Assembly (NCBI GenBank): GCA_047495785.1
Contig: JBLDXI010000012.1
Span: 992,001-1,056,000 of the forward strand
Reading direction: 5' to 3'
Source: Lepidodermella squamata
Lineage: Eukaryota > Gastrotricha
DNA: 64,000 bases
Shown here one piece after another: positions 47,395 to 58,910 of this stretch. The first letter of the stretch is position 1. The number at the start of each line of letters is the position of its first letter. A model generated the notes under the pieces. The model was not told where the DNA came from and did no database searches. It worked only from the letters and a program-made list of their open reading frames with translations. The translations under genes and the position numbers were made by a program.

Positions 47395-48400
47395 TAAAAC
47401 CAATGATTTTACAATAGATAGAAATATGACTTGCTGCATAAATATTTCTTTTGAGTAAAGAAGCATATTTCGCTTCAATTCGCATGTTCCGATGCGGTTA
47501 CATTGAAAACGAAGTCATGAATGACCACGAATGAAAGCACAGTTATCTCTTTCTTTCACCGCTATAATCGATTTCCACACGACAATGGACGTAGCTGAAT
47601 GACAGGAATCAAGTACGCCGATTGCCACTTCTGCAATGCGGGTTTTGATTCGCATATGCTATGTTTTCTTACTTTCTTACTTCTTATTTTTTGCTAACAA
47701 GGATAATTTGAGCAATTATTGATAATTTTCTTTCTTTGCATGGAATAGCGCTCCTCATACTTGTTACATTTTCGTGATTATTTTAGCAGTTTGGTCCAAA
47801 CGTGGACTCCGGAGAGCCTTTTGGACTCTTTTCGACTTTTTGTGGGCTCCGGAACGTATTTTGGTTTTTCGAGGTTGGACTCCAAATGGGCTCCGAACCT
47901 GTACTCCGCCAGGCTCCATCGGACTCCCTCGCCTGAAAGTGTTCACCAACTAGAGGTTGCCCATGAATCCTCGAAATTTTAAGCCCATTCGCGGCTTGAA
48001 AATGCTCAAAAAAGCGTTACCTAAAGGTCGCTTCGCTCGCGAGTCGACATTTTTTAGTAGCTTTTCAGGCCGCAAATTTTTTTGAACCTTGAATGCAATT
48101 TATTTAATTCCAAAATATTTAAATGCTAAATGTATTTTCTAATATAAAAAATGTCAACATCATCGGTCAAAAACAATCATGGGTCCAAACAAAATCAGAT
48201 CTATGGGTTACATAATAGGTATGGTCAAATCGCTAACACCTATCGATTGCGCTTGTCGACTTTACGAGGAGTACTGTATACGTTGTAATTTTTGTTGTGA
48301 CTTACTTTTCGTTAAGGGCTATATTTTCCTCGTTTTGACCAAAATAACGAAATTTTATCCCTATGTTATTTTATTCCTTGTTGAAAACTGGGCCAACGAA
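47395..48400. other. Spacer with a degenerate GGACTCC-rich patch
   Basis: No gene. At 47790-47935 the motif GG(A/G)CTCC recurs about seven times at irregular spacing. At about 47985-48070 an imperfect inverted repeat of about 16 bp could form a hairpin. Neither matches an element I know. Confidence 0.45.
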
Positions 48401-48815
48401 AATAAAATCTGTCAACGAACAGAAGTTCGCCGCCTCCAACATGATTTGATTTTGATGCATAAAATGTATCAGGGATTAGTTGACATTGGTTTCTCTGATT
48501 TCTTTGAAATCAGCCGGAATCCTCGCCTACCTCCTCACTCTGTGAAGATGAGCGCGTGTAGAAATAACCTAAGCTATAAATTCTGCTTCTCTAGGCGTGT
48601 TCGTGCTGCGTGGAACCGTCTGTCTTCTGTTGTCGTAAATAATTCTCATCAAGCGTTCTGCAACTATATTAAACATAATTCTGCTCTATTTGATAAACAT
48701 GTAACATCTGCGGTGAGGCGCCTCGAAATCACATACTGCTGATCATTGAAATTTACCATTTGCTAACTGTTCATTACGATTTGCAAATAAAAATGAGTAT
48801 GAGTATGAGTATGAG
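48400..48815 (+). pseudogene. 5'-truncated LINE, reverse-transcriptase C-terminus and tandem-repeat tail
   Basis: A plus-strand frame ending at 48742 carries the C-terminal RT signature: basic RRLQHDLILMHKMYQG, then FSRRVRAAWNRLSSVVV, the 'R....WN.L...VV' motif of CR1/L2/Jockey-like LINEs. A short 3' UTR and a tail of (ATGAGT)n units (48792-48815) follow. Short tandem 3' tails instead of poly(A) are typical of several such LINE clades. The 5' end is lost; the reading frame upstream of about 48400 is not LINE-like. Confidence 0.8.
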
Positions 48816-48835
48816 AACATTAGATTATAGATGAC

Positions 48836-49122
48836 CAATCACCGAAAACGAAAATAAGGTCGGCGAAGCACCAGTCGAGCTAATCGAGCTCTTCAAGCCG
48901 AAGACAGAGGTGAACCCCGGACTTCGCAGTTCCGCTAACGGCAGCCTCAAGGCCACGCAGTCCGACATTGTCACCCAAGATCGAACTTTCCTCATTCGCG
49001 GCTCGAAGGCATGGAGTCAGACCGACCCCTTCATTCGTAAGCTCACTAGCTCGAAAGCCTGCCGCAAAGCCGCCTACCTGCAGCAATTCTTCATCGAGCA
49101 GGTGTCTGAATGGAGCAAATAG
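48836..49122 (+). pseudogene. Coding-like fragment of unknown origin, possibly retroelement
   Basis: About 95 codons, open without an early ATG, end at TAG 49120-49122. Third positions are much richer in G and C than in the flanks. The peptide has FLIRGSKAWSQTD, loosely like the 'R.SKLWN' end of LINE reverse transcriptases, and a helical end AAYLQQFFIEQV. It directly follows the LINE tail, so it could be a second truncated insertion or a captured exon. I do not recognise a firm family. Confidence 0.35.
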
Positions 49123-49380
49123 ATCATAGATCTATTTTTATAATCTATTTTCGTATCCTATTGTGCCACTCAGCGCCTAACACCGAATTATCGGTGACAG
49201 GTCTAACTTATCTACCATGAAATAACTTAAAAACACGTTTCCCCCCTACAAAATTGCCTAGGTCTGGGTCCAAGATTTTTTCTTCGGGACGCTACGTAAC
49301 GAAGGGAGTGGTCATTAGTTTAACGGCATGAATTTCGTAGTTACGTCATGTTGAACTTACTAATGATAGTGGTTCATGTG
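49123..49380. other. Spacer, nothing recognised
   Basis: Short AT-rich non-coding stretch between the coding-like fragment and the inverted-repeat element. Confidence 0.4.
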
Positions 49381-49650
49381 CCTTAGTAAGCATACCTTAG
49401 CAAGCTTATGGTAAAGTGCCAAAAATTTGCAAAGAAAACGCTGACGCAGTTTTTGAATTGATGGAAAATGGTGAGCTTTTCCAAAATTTCCTTTTGGAGT
49501 CATGCAGTTCGAGGGTTATGACACACTACTAGCTAAAGAATGACATCCTACAAGCTTCAGCCTTCAATAAAGTTCACTTCAAAAGTCTGCAGTTTTTTGC
49601 AGATTTGGGGCACTTTACCCTATGCATTGCTAAGGGCTGCCTTGCTAAGG
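49381..49650. mobile_element. Inverted-repeat (foldback/MITE-like) element
   Basis: About 270 bp with long imperfect terminal inverted repeats. The left arm begins CCTTAGTAAG and the right arm reads CCTTAGCAAG on the other strand. Both continue through a second CCTTAGCAA box to GGTAAAGTGCC and a TTGCAAA/CTGCAAA motif (about 55 bp per arm). There is no coding capacity. I could not identify a target-site duplication, so exact ends and class are open. Confidence 0.6.
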
Positions 49651-52825
<3,175 letters not shown>

Positions 52826-54110
52826 TCACGATGGAAAAAACTACTAGTATATTGCTTGCTCGGATTGCGTATATAAAAAATAATTCTCGATCCATGTATT
52901 TCATTTATTCGTTTTTATATATGGCTCGATGAAAGGAAAACAAATTACTAAACGATAATCAACTTTCAGGTTTTTTGCGGCGAAAAGTATTAGCTCGTCT
53001 CTCGTAGGAATTCGGCAATAATATTGAATCGTGAAGTATCGTTTCCGTTTCACACGAATTTGATCGTTGTCATTGTTCAGGTGTCCACTTTTTTAAGCTG
53101 GGCTGACTGTGTTTGCGGGCGCAACTGGTGATTCATGAATTGATAAAAAAAAAAACGGTTGAAATATGGATGAGGCAACATTCATCTTGTAACTATAATA
53201 TCAATAACCAATATGAAATGTATATCAGACCTATATTTGCATTTCTTATGAAAAATGAATGAAGATTTATGAATTGAATGAAAAAAGCTTGTGAAATTTC
53301 ATGCCCAGTGCCATCGTTGTCGCGCATCTTGTAAATATTATGAAATTCTTTGTTTTGTTTTTCTTTTATAATCAAACCTGATAACTCTACCCGGCAAATT
53401 TCCCGAAGCAGCTGCGCTCTAACCAAAGTTATAACCTTTAATTTTGCGAATGCTTCGTCGTCTCTTGAATTCAGAAAAAATGTTAGGCATGATGAACTTC
53501 GCCCCGAGTTTAACTGATTTGTTCATGCTTGTGACTGATGAAATGCGGGGTCTTGCTTTCGCCATTCGCTCGCAAACAGTCGCCCTGTGGATGAGAGACT
53601 AGCTATATATATTTTCAGCACGGTAGAGCGCTCATTTCTTCGCGTATACCACTCTGTACGTTTCGAATACGTGTATACATGAATCTAAAATTATTATTAT
53701 CCCAATTATCATCCTTGAAAGTTATTAATATTAATATTATTATATATTTATAGTGCGAATGCAAATGTACAACAAACAATTCCGAAAATGAAATAAAAAA
53801 ATTCAAATAGCTATAACCGAGTTTGAGTTTTAATTGGAAATCCTGCGTTATAGAGCCGCAGTGTGTGACGATTTTTCGCGAGGTTGGAAAGATCAGCATC
53901 ACTTGAAACTCGAAAAACTAGTCAATGGCGAGGACAGTGGACAAGCCATTTTCGCCTACTAAATTGAGGCCCGAGCGAGACCTGACAATTTTCTTGGAAA
54001 TGTTGATGACAGGTACTTCGAAAATTCATTTTCGCGTATGATTTCCGTAATGGCGGACCGTTGGTCTTGCCGGGATTGAAGCGATTTTCAAAAGAGAGGT
54101 CTAACGCCGA
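52826..54110. other. AMPK 3' flank and spacer
   Basis: AT-rich. It should contain the AMPK 3' UTR. No conserved frame or RNA gene recognised. Confidence 0.5.
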
Positions 54111-54398
54111 CAGGAGCGTAACCAGAAAATTGTTTTGGTAGTTGTTATGGATTTGAGAGTGAAATTTGCATTTTCCCCAGGGTTTTATAAAGCCGACAAA
54201 TGCCGATTTTCAATAGGAAATATTGAAAATATCGGGATTTCGAGCGAAGCGAGAAAAGTTTTGACAATTTCGCAAATAATTCCTCCATTTTAAGCAATTT
54301 TAGCCATTTTCTAGGGAAAATAGACCGAAGAGGGGTTTTCGATTTTTGATTTTGGTAGTTGTTTGAACAACCAAAACAACCAGCTGGTTACGCCACTG
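54111..54398. mobile_element. hAT-type MITE
   Basis: A 288-bp non-coding element has hAT-like termini, CAGGAGCGTAACCAG on the left and CAGTGGCGTAACCAG read inward from the right. These continue into a shared TTGTTTTGGT segment. Flanking octamers AACGCCGA (54103-54110) and ACCGCCGA (54399-54406) match at 7 of 8 positions, the 8-bp target duplication hAT transposases make. CAGTGGCG ends are characteristic of the superfamily. The autonomous partner is not in this window. Confidence 0.88.
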
Positions 54399-54623
54399 AC
54401 CGCCGATTTGAAAGACATAGTTCGACCATCCGGGAGAGCAGCGCGAGCCCAGGTGACTAGGCAAAATGCGGTGGATCCGCGAATCGCATCATTTGCGAAT
54501 AGGAAAAAATTGTTTCTCAGCATTTTTCGAATATTTAATACGAATTCTTAGCCCGGTTAGCTCTGTCGGTGACTCTTAATCCCAGGGTCAATTGCATAGT
54601 TTTTTTTTATAATTCAAGAACGT

Positions 54624-55766
54624 TCAGTAAGTTAACATTTTCGCGATGAAAATACCAGATGAAGCTAAGATGACTAGAGCACAGAAAGAGAAGCACGCCA
54701 AATCGCTGATATTCAGGGTTTTAGTCAGAAATAGTTTCCTGTCCTGCTTGCGACATTTCTTTATCAAGTTATTACAGATGTAGCAAGAAATTGAGGAGTA
54801 AACCGTGATGACAGTCGCAATGCCGAGTTGAATGGTGAATATAATGGAAATGTAGCTCAACTGAGAAGTTGTTGGCATTTTGTCGTCTATGTTTGTTTGA
54901 AGAACCCCCAGCGCTAGTTGACAAGTTATAGCATATGCCGACCGGTCTGGGGCACTAGCCGGAATACCGAAGGCGGCTAATTGCAGCGTCATCAGAAAAG
55001 CCATTGGAATTATTGCTATGTAAATGAACTGTAACGGGCGGCGTCTGAGCGTGATGCTGAAATGGGCTGCATCGTCAAAAGAACCGCATTTCGGTCTGAG
55101 CATCACCCCACTGCCAGTCACATACCACTGCGAGCTTTCCGAAGTGAATTCGACTTGCTTCGATGGAATACCAACCTTGATAGCTAAATTGCCGAATGTG
55201 ACGTCAAAGCATGAATCCAAGTGGCCGAATTTGAAAATGCAAGTCTGCTCATCGAAAGGAAAGTGGAGAAAGTCAAGCGGGCAAACTGTTGAAATTGCTG
55301 GCACAGGCGGATAGAATACGACAGTCCCATTACGCAGCGCGAATACCGTTTCGAGCTCTTTTTCGTATTTCACCGTTGCATAAATGTCTTCGGGGTTGTT
55401 CATATGCAGAAGCCCAGGTACCCAGTTGCTTTGCGGGGTCATAATCAGCTGTTTGACATCTTCGAACTCGCTGATGTTATCCCAGTTGACGAGCGGGTCA
55501 TGCCATTCGACTCGTAAATCGGGCAAAACAGTGAGTGTTTCGCCTTTCTCATCCAATGAAATAAAACTCAAAGCTCGAAAAGTCAAGTTTAGCGATATCA
55601 CATCCCGTTCATTCAATTTTGGCGGGTCGCGTTCTGTAATGTGGGCGCTGTCCCGTCGTTGTTGCATGAGCGATTGAAGCCTTGAACTGCTCCAGTTTGG
55701 ATTTCGAGCAAAAGCACATTCCGAATAAATAAAGAGAGCAAAAGCAAGTCTCAAGCAAAGATCCAT
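54624..55766 (-). CDS. Cys-loop ligand-gated ion channel subunit (nicotinic-like)
   Basis: Intronless frame of 380 aa. An N-terminal signal peptide (about 1-20) leads into a ligand-binding domain with the Cys-loop CPLDFLHFPFDEQTC and the loop-A region NWVPGLLHMNN. Four membrane helices follow: M1 after RRRPLQFIYI, M2 about DRSAYAITCQLALGVLQTN with PTTS after it, M3, and a terminal M4. The acidic-basic pair at M2 -1'/0' (Asp-Arg) and Asp at 20' resemble cation-conducting receptors. The vicinal cysteine pair of alpha subunits is absent (only PKCGSF). The M3-M4 loop is very short, about 30 residues. It is probably a non-alpha or lineage-specific acetylcholine-receptor-like subunit; the ligand cannot be told. 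Confidence 0.92.
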   Translation of the reverse strand: MDLCLRLAFALFIYSECAFARNPNWSSSRLQSLMQQRRDSAHITERDPPKLNERDVISLNLTFRALSFISLDEKGETLTVLPDLRVEWHDPLVNWDNISEFEDVKQLIMTPQSNWVPGLLHMNNPEDIYATVKYEKELETVFALRNGTVVFYPPVPAISTVCPLDFLHFPFDEQTCIFKFGHLDSCFDVTFGNLAIKVGIPSKQVEFTSESSQWYVTGSGVMLRPKCGSFDDAAHFSITLRRRPLQFIYIAIIPMAFLMTLQLAAFGIPASAPDRSAYAITCQLALGVLQTNIDDKMPTTSQLSYISIIFTIQLGIATVITVYSSISCYICNNLIKKCRKQDRKLFLTKTLNISDLACFSFCALVILASSGIFIAKMLTY

Positions 55767-56194
55767 GGGGAGATGACGTTAGCGACTATTATAATTCACA
55801 TCTGAGATCTGCTGTCTCTGCAAATTTTCCATTAATTTTGGATAAATAAATCACACGAAGAAGAAAGTGCTTTTATTATTCTCGCTAATTGTTGTTTGCA
55901 TTCGGGTATATTTCCAGCTTCAGGTTTATTTGCATTCAAATTTTATGGCGAAAATCTATGGCGAAAACACTCATCCGAAGTTCGTTTCATCCCAAAGACA
56001 GGCGAATATTTTTTGTTTCTTATCATCGAAAAGACATCAGTCAAGGAAAACGAAATTAAAGGTGGAAAATAAATATTTTCGCCCGAATTATTGCGATGGA
56101 TTCCGAATCCCGACGGCAGAAAATAATTATTTTGTCCCGCAAAATAGAGAAATTGTTCCGATAGAAACATCTACGTGCGCTGAATTCTAACTGA
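55767..56194. other. Spacer between receptor gene and tRNA cluster
   Basis: Should contain the receptor gene's promoter. A 107-codon plus-strand frame here has no recognisable domain and is not called. Confidence 0.45.
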
Positions 56195-56266
56195 GGCCCG
56201 TTGGTCTAGGGGTATGATTCTCGCTTCGGGTGCGAGAGGTCTCGGGTTCAATTCCCGAACGGGCCC
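56195..56266 (+). tRNA. tRNA-Pro (anticodon CGG)
   Basis: 72-nt cloverleaf. Acceptor GGCCCGT/ACGGGCC, anticodon loop TTCGGGT giving CGG, T-arm CGGGTTCAATTCCCG with one mismatch-free stem, discriminator C. First gene of the cluster. Confidence 0.96.
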
Positions 56267-56347
56267 AACGTTTTTGTGTGTTTGCATAACTTATTTTTTT
56301 TTATGGCAAACCGACAAGTTGACGCAGCACATCGCCGCATATGCAGC

Positions 56348-56419
56348 TCCCTGATGGTCTAGTGGTTAGGATTCCGCGCTTTCACCGCGGCGGCCCGGGT
56401 TCGATTCCCGGTCAGGGAA
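56348..56419 (+). tRNA. tRNA-Glu (anticodon TTC)
   Basis: 72-nt cloverleaf with acceptor TCCCTGA/TCAGGGA, anticodon loop CTTTCAC giving TTC, T-arm CCGGGTTCGATTCCCGG, discriminator A. Confidence 0.97.
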
Positions 56420-56506
56420 CAATAATTTTTCTTCTAAATTTTCTGAAATTTTGGATTACTAGTATCTAGATTGTATGATTTTATTAGGTACCCCCGCAGT
56501 CATCCA

Positions 56507-56579
56507 GGTTCCGTAGTGTAGTGGTTATCACGTCTCCTTCACACGGAGAAGGTCGCGGGTTCGAACCCCGCCGGAACCT
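56507..56579 (+). tRNA. tRNA-Val (anticodon CAC)
   Basis: 73-nt cloverleaf with acceptor GGTTCCG/CGGAACC, anticodon loop TTCACAC giving CAC, T-arm GCGGGTTCGAACCCCGC, discriminator T. Most Val tRNAs have discriminator A, a small oddity. Confidence 0.93.
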
Positions 56580-56648
56580 TTTCGAGCATTTTTTCGACTA
56601 TTCTGATCTTTAAAATAAAGCCAGATTCACACCCTATTACAATCACGA

Positions 56649-56720
56649 GGGGATGTAGCTCAGTGGTAGAGCGCTTGCTTTGCATGTAAGATGTCCCGGG
56701 TTCAAACCCCGGCATCTCCA
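56649..56720 (+). tRNA. tRNA-Ala (anticodon TGC)
   Basis: 72-nt cloverleaf. Acceptor GGGGATG/CATCTCC contains G-T wobble pairing, the tRNA-Ala identity feature. Anticodon loop TTTGCAT gives TGC; discriminator A. Confidence 0.97.
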
Positions 56721-56822
56721 CCATTTTTTAAAATCTGTGCTATTATTCCGCCGATCGACGTTTTGCCATGTCGATTTTACGGTTCGATGCAGTAAAAAAG
56801 ATAAGCGAAAAAATAAGCATCA

Positions 56823-56894
56823 AGGCTCAGGGGGGGATCGAACCCTCGATCTTCTGCTTACTAGGCAGACGCTCTACCACTAAGCTACTGAGCC
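56823..56894 (-). tRNA. tRNA-Thr (anticodon AGT)
   Basis: Minus-strand 72-nt cloverleaf. Acceptor GGCTCAG/CTGAGCC, anticodon loop CTAGTAA giving AGT (A34 normally becomes inosine), discriminator T. Confidence 0.95.
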
Positions 56895-57086
56895 GATGGG
56901 TTTTACATGTTGCTTTATTATTTACACAGCCGATCTATTGAATCCGCGACTTACAGCACTTATACACATGACTTGCTAACATTTTGGGAGAAAATTTTTG
57001 GGAAATGGGCATCGAGAGCCTGCAGAACGTGCCAATATATCACACCGATGAAAAAAAATGCGGTAAAAACAGGGTAAAAAAGCTTG

Positions 57087-57159
57087 CGCCCTCCGGGGGA
57101 CTCGAACCCCCGACCCTGTGATTAAAAGTCACATGCTCTACCGACTGAGCTAGGAAGGC
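57087..57159 (-). tRNA. tRNA-Lys (anticodon TTT)
   Basis: Minus-strand 73-nt cloverleaf. Acceptor GCCTTCC/GGAGGGC, D-arm TAGCTCAGTCGGTAGAGCA, anticodon loop CTTTTAA giving TTT, discriminator G. Confidence 0.97.
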
Positions 57160-57230
57160 CGTTAAGATACAGCGAGACTCAGAACATTTTATTGCATTTC
57201 GACGAAAGTTTCGCCCGTTGCAAAAATAGT

Positions 57231-57303
57231 TGACGCTGATGGGACTCGAACCCACAATCTTCGGATCCGAAGTCCGACGCGATAGCCATTTCGCCACAAC
57301 GCC
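57231..57303 (-). tRNA. tRNA-Arg (anticodon TCG)
   Basis: Minus-strand 73-nt cloverleaf. Acceptor GGCGTTG/CAGCGTC with wobble pairs, anticodon loop CTTCGGA giving TCG, discriminator A. Confidence 0.95.
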
Positions 57304-57388
57304 CGTTCAGTAAAACACTGCTAGAAAAGTTTTTAACATGAATATACAACGCCGAAATAAAATTCAGTTGCTGAAAGTAGAATTTAAA

Positions 57389-57413
57389 CCCGTTAACCAC
57401 TCGGACATGATGC
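57389..57413 (-). pseudogene. tRNA-Ser 5'-half relic
   Basis: The minus strand reads GCATCATGTCCGAGTGG and then GTTAACGG, matching the acceptor and D-arm of a tRNA-Ser. The sequence then departs, with no anticodon or T-arm. Confidence 0.65.
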
Positions 57414-57495
57414 TAACCTTATAGGCTCAATATAGCCTGGAAAATAACTAAAAAGCAAGCTTACTTAAGCAGCTTTCAATCTCATTACTATGTCA

Positions 57496-57579
57496 GTCAG
57501 GATGGCCGAGCGGTCCAAGGCGCTGCGTTCAGGTCGCAGTCAGTTTCTACTGGCGTGGGTTCGAATCCCACTTCTGACA
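57496..57579 (+). tRNA. tRNA-Leu (anticodon CAG)
   Basis: 84-nt class II cloverleaf with a long variable arm. Acceptor GTCAGGA/TTCTGAC, anticodon loop TTCAGGT giving CAG, T-arm GTGGGTTCGAATCCCAC, discriminator A. Confidence 0.97.
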
Positions 57580-57639
57580 CACAGTTTTTTGACGTCATCT
57601 GCCAGTGACTCATTCAATGAGGTAAAAATTGCTCTGACA

Positions 57640-57703
57640 TGAGGATTTCTCGAGCGGTTATCACATCTGAACACGAATCAGCTGTTTTTCGAATCGTCTC
57701 TAA
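57640..57703 (+). pseudogene. Possible tRNA-derived relic
   Basis: A D-arm-like GAGCGGTTATCAC, a 4-bp anticodon-like stem CTGA/TCAG around a 7-base loop, and a TTCGAATC T-loop remnant appear in tRNA order. The acceptor and T stems do not pair and position 33 is not T. Weak call. Confidence 0.3.
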
Positions 57704-57772
57704 ATGAAAAAAATGGAAGTTACCACGAAAAAAATGTAACTGCCTGCCACTGTCTCGAGTTATGTGTGACTC

Positions 57773-57833
57773 TGCCACGGCCTGGAGTCGAACCAGGGTC
57801 ACCTCGGCCACAAACAGGAATACTAACCGTGGC
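57773..57833 (-). pseudogene. tRNA-His (GTG) relic lacking the D-arm
   Basis: The minus strand has a perfect 7-bp acceptor stem GCCACGG/CCGTGGC and an intact T-arm CCTGGTTCGACTCCAGG. It also has a histidine-type TTGTGG anticodon region. Only 61 nt long: about 11 nt of the D-arm are missing and the anticodon stem is mispaired. Most likely a degenerate tRNA-His. Confidence 0.6.
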
Positions 57834-58257
57834 TGATTTCGCGGTTGGCGAAGTTATCGATGGCGGGTTTTTTCGTAGTAAATAAAACACATAACCATTT
57901 GAAAAAATGTTCGACTCTTGGTTAAGAAAATTATCAAGTAATATTGTGTTTACTCAGAAAACAGAAGATGCCTTCCCGCATTGTTCTCGCCATAGATATA
58001 ATTTCAAATTTCAAATTTCAAAATTTCTCAGACATATCAAACTCAAACACAAACAGGTGTGGCGCGAGAGTGGTGTGATAAGCACGCGACGAGCTTGTTT
58101 TTTACGACATAAATGCCATCGATTTAGGTAAGTGCAAGGGTTTCCAGGTTGAATCAACCAGGTTGAAAATTGGAACAAAACAAGCTCGCGATTTCGGTAA
58201 AAAGATGAGCACGTGGAAAATTAAATGGAGTTGCATAACAGCCCAACCTATTGGCTT
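57834..58257. other. Spacer after the tRNA cluster
   Basis: Non-coding; a short run of TTTCAAA units near 57998-58022 is the only notable feature. Confidence 0.45.
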
Positions 58258-58841
58258 ATCAATCAATCAATCAATTTATTTGCAAACTTCGTTCACAGGA
58301 CTAGAAGGGCACGCAGGCCTCTTACACTAACCCGATGCAATAAGATTTCCTTTACAATATTTCTTCAAATTCACGCGGTACAGATTTCGTTTTACGATAT
58401 TGTTCTTTATATCAGCAGGTAAATTATCGTCAAAGTTAAATACGGTAGTCGGCAATCGATTCCAAGTGTTTACAGTACGGTTCAAAAAATAGTTCTTATA
58501 AATAGGTTTGGTGGGATTTTTGCACTTCATATTCGGATTTAAAACAGAGAAGCGAAAACGATGACCTCGATTGTTATTCAACAAAAATTTTATATTATTA
58601 GAGATAGATGTTTTAACAGACCCATTAATTATTTTGAAAAGGAAGCAAAGATCGTATATAAGGCGCCGTTCTTCGAGAGACACTAGCCGAAATTTTTTTA
58701 GACGCTCGGAATAGGACGGACGCGAAGGATCGTAGGGTGATAAATTAAGAGCACGGCGAGTAAAGTAAGATTGCAATTTTTCTAATTTGTCAATTTCATT
58801 TTTAAACCAAGGTATAAGCTTATATAAACCCCGCTCGGCAA
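58258..58841 (-). pseudogene. 5'-truncated LINE (RT C-terminus) with GATT-repeat tail
   Basis: On the minus strand, a frame from about 58841 to 58327 is LINE-like from its start (GLYKLIPWFKNEIDKLEK, then LQSYFTRRAL). It ends with the NRTVNTWNRLPTTV motif of non-LTR reverse transcriptases. The 3' tail is a short tandem repeat (GATT)n at about 58258-58274. Only about 170 C-terminal codons survive. Its intact frame suggests a fairly recent insertion. It abuts, and seems to include, the TATA box of the plus-strand gene at 58911. Confidence 0.85.
58821..58828 (+). promoter_or_regulatory. TATA box of the secreted-protein gene at 58911
   Basis: TATATAAA lies 83 bp before the ATG, suiting transcription start near 58850-58860. 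No other TATA-like site lies between it and the ATG. The same bases fall within the LINE-like frame on the other strand. Confidence 0.65.
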
Positions 58842-58910
58842 ATTAATTTTCAACAAGCCCAAGCTGTATTCTCAATTTATATCAAGTGAATATATTTTTT
58901 GAAATCAAAC

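Noticed and set aside
55867-56190. 107-codon plus-strand frame with a hydrophobic start
   Set aside because: After the leader-like stretch the sequence has no domain or coding bias, and it lies in the receptor's promoter region.
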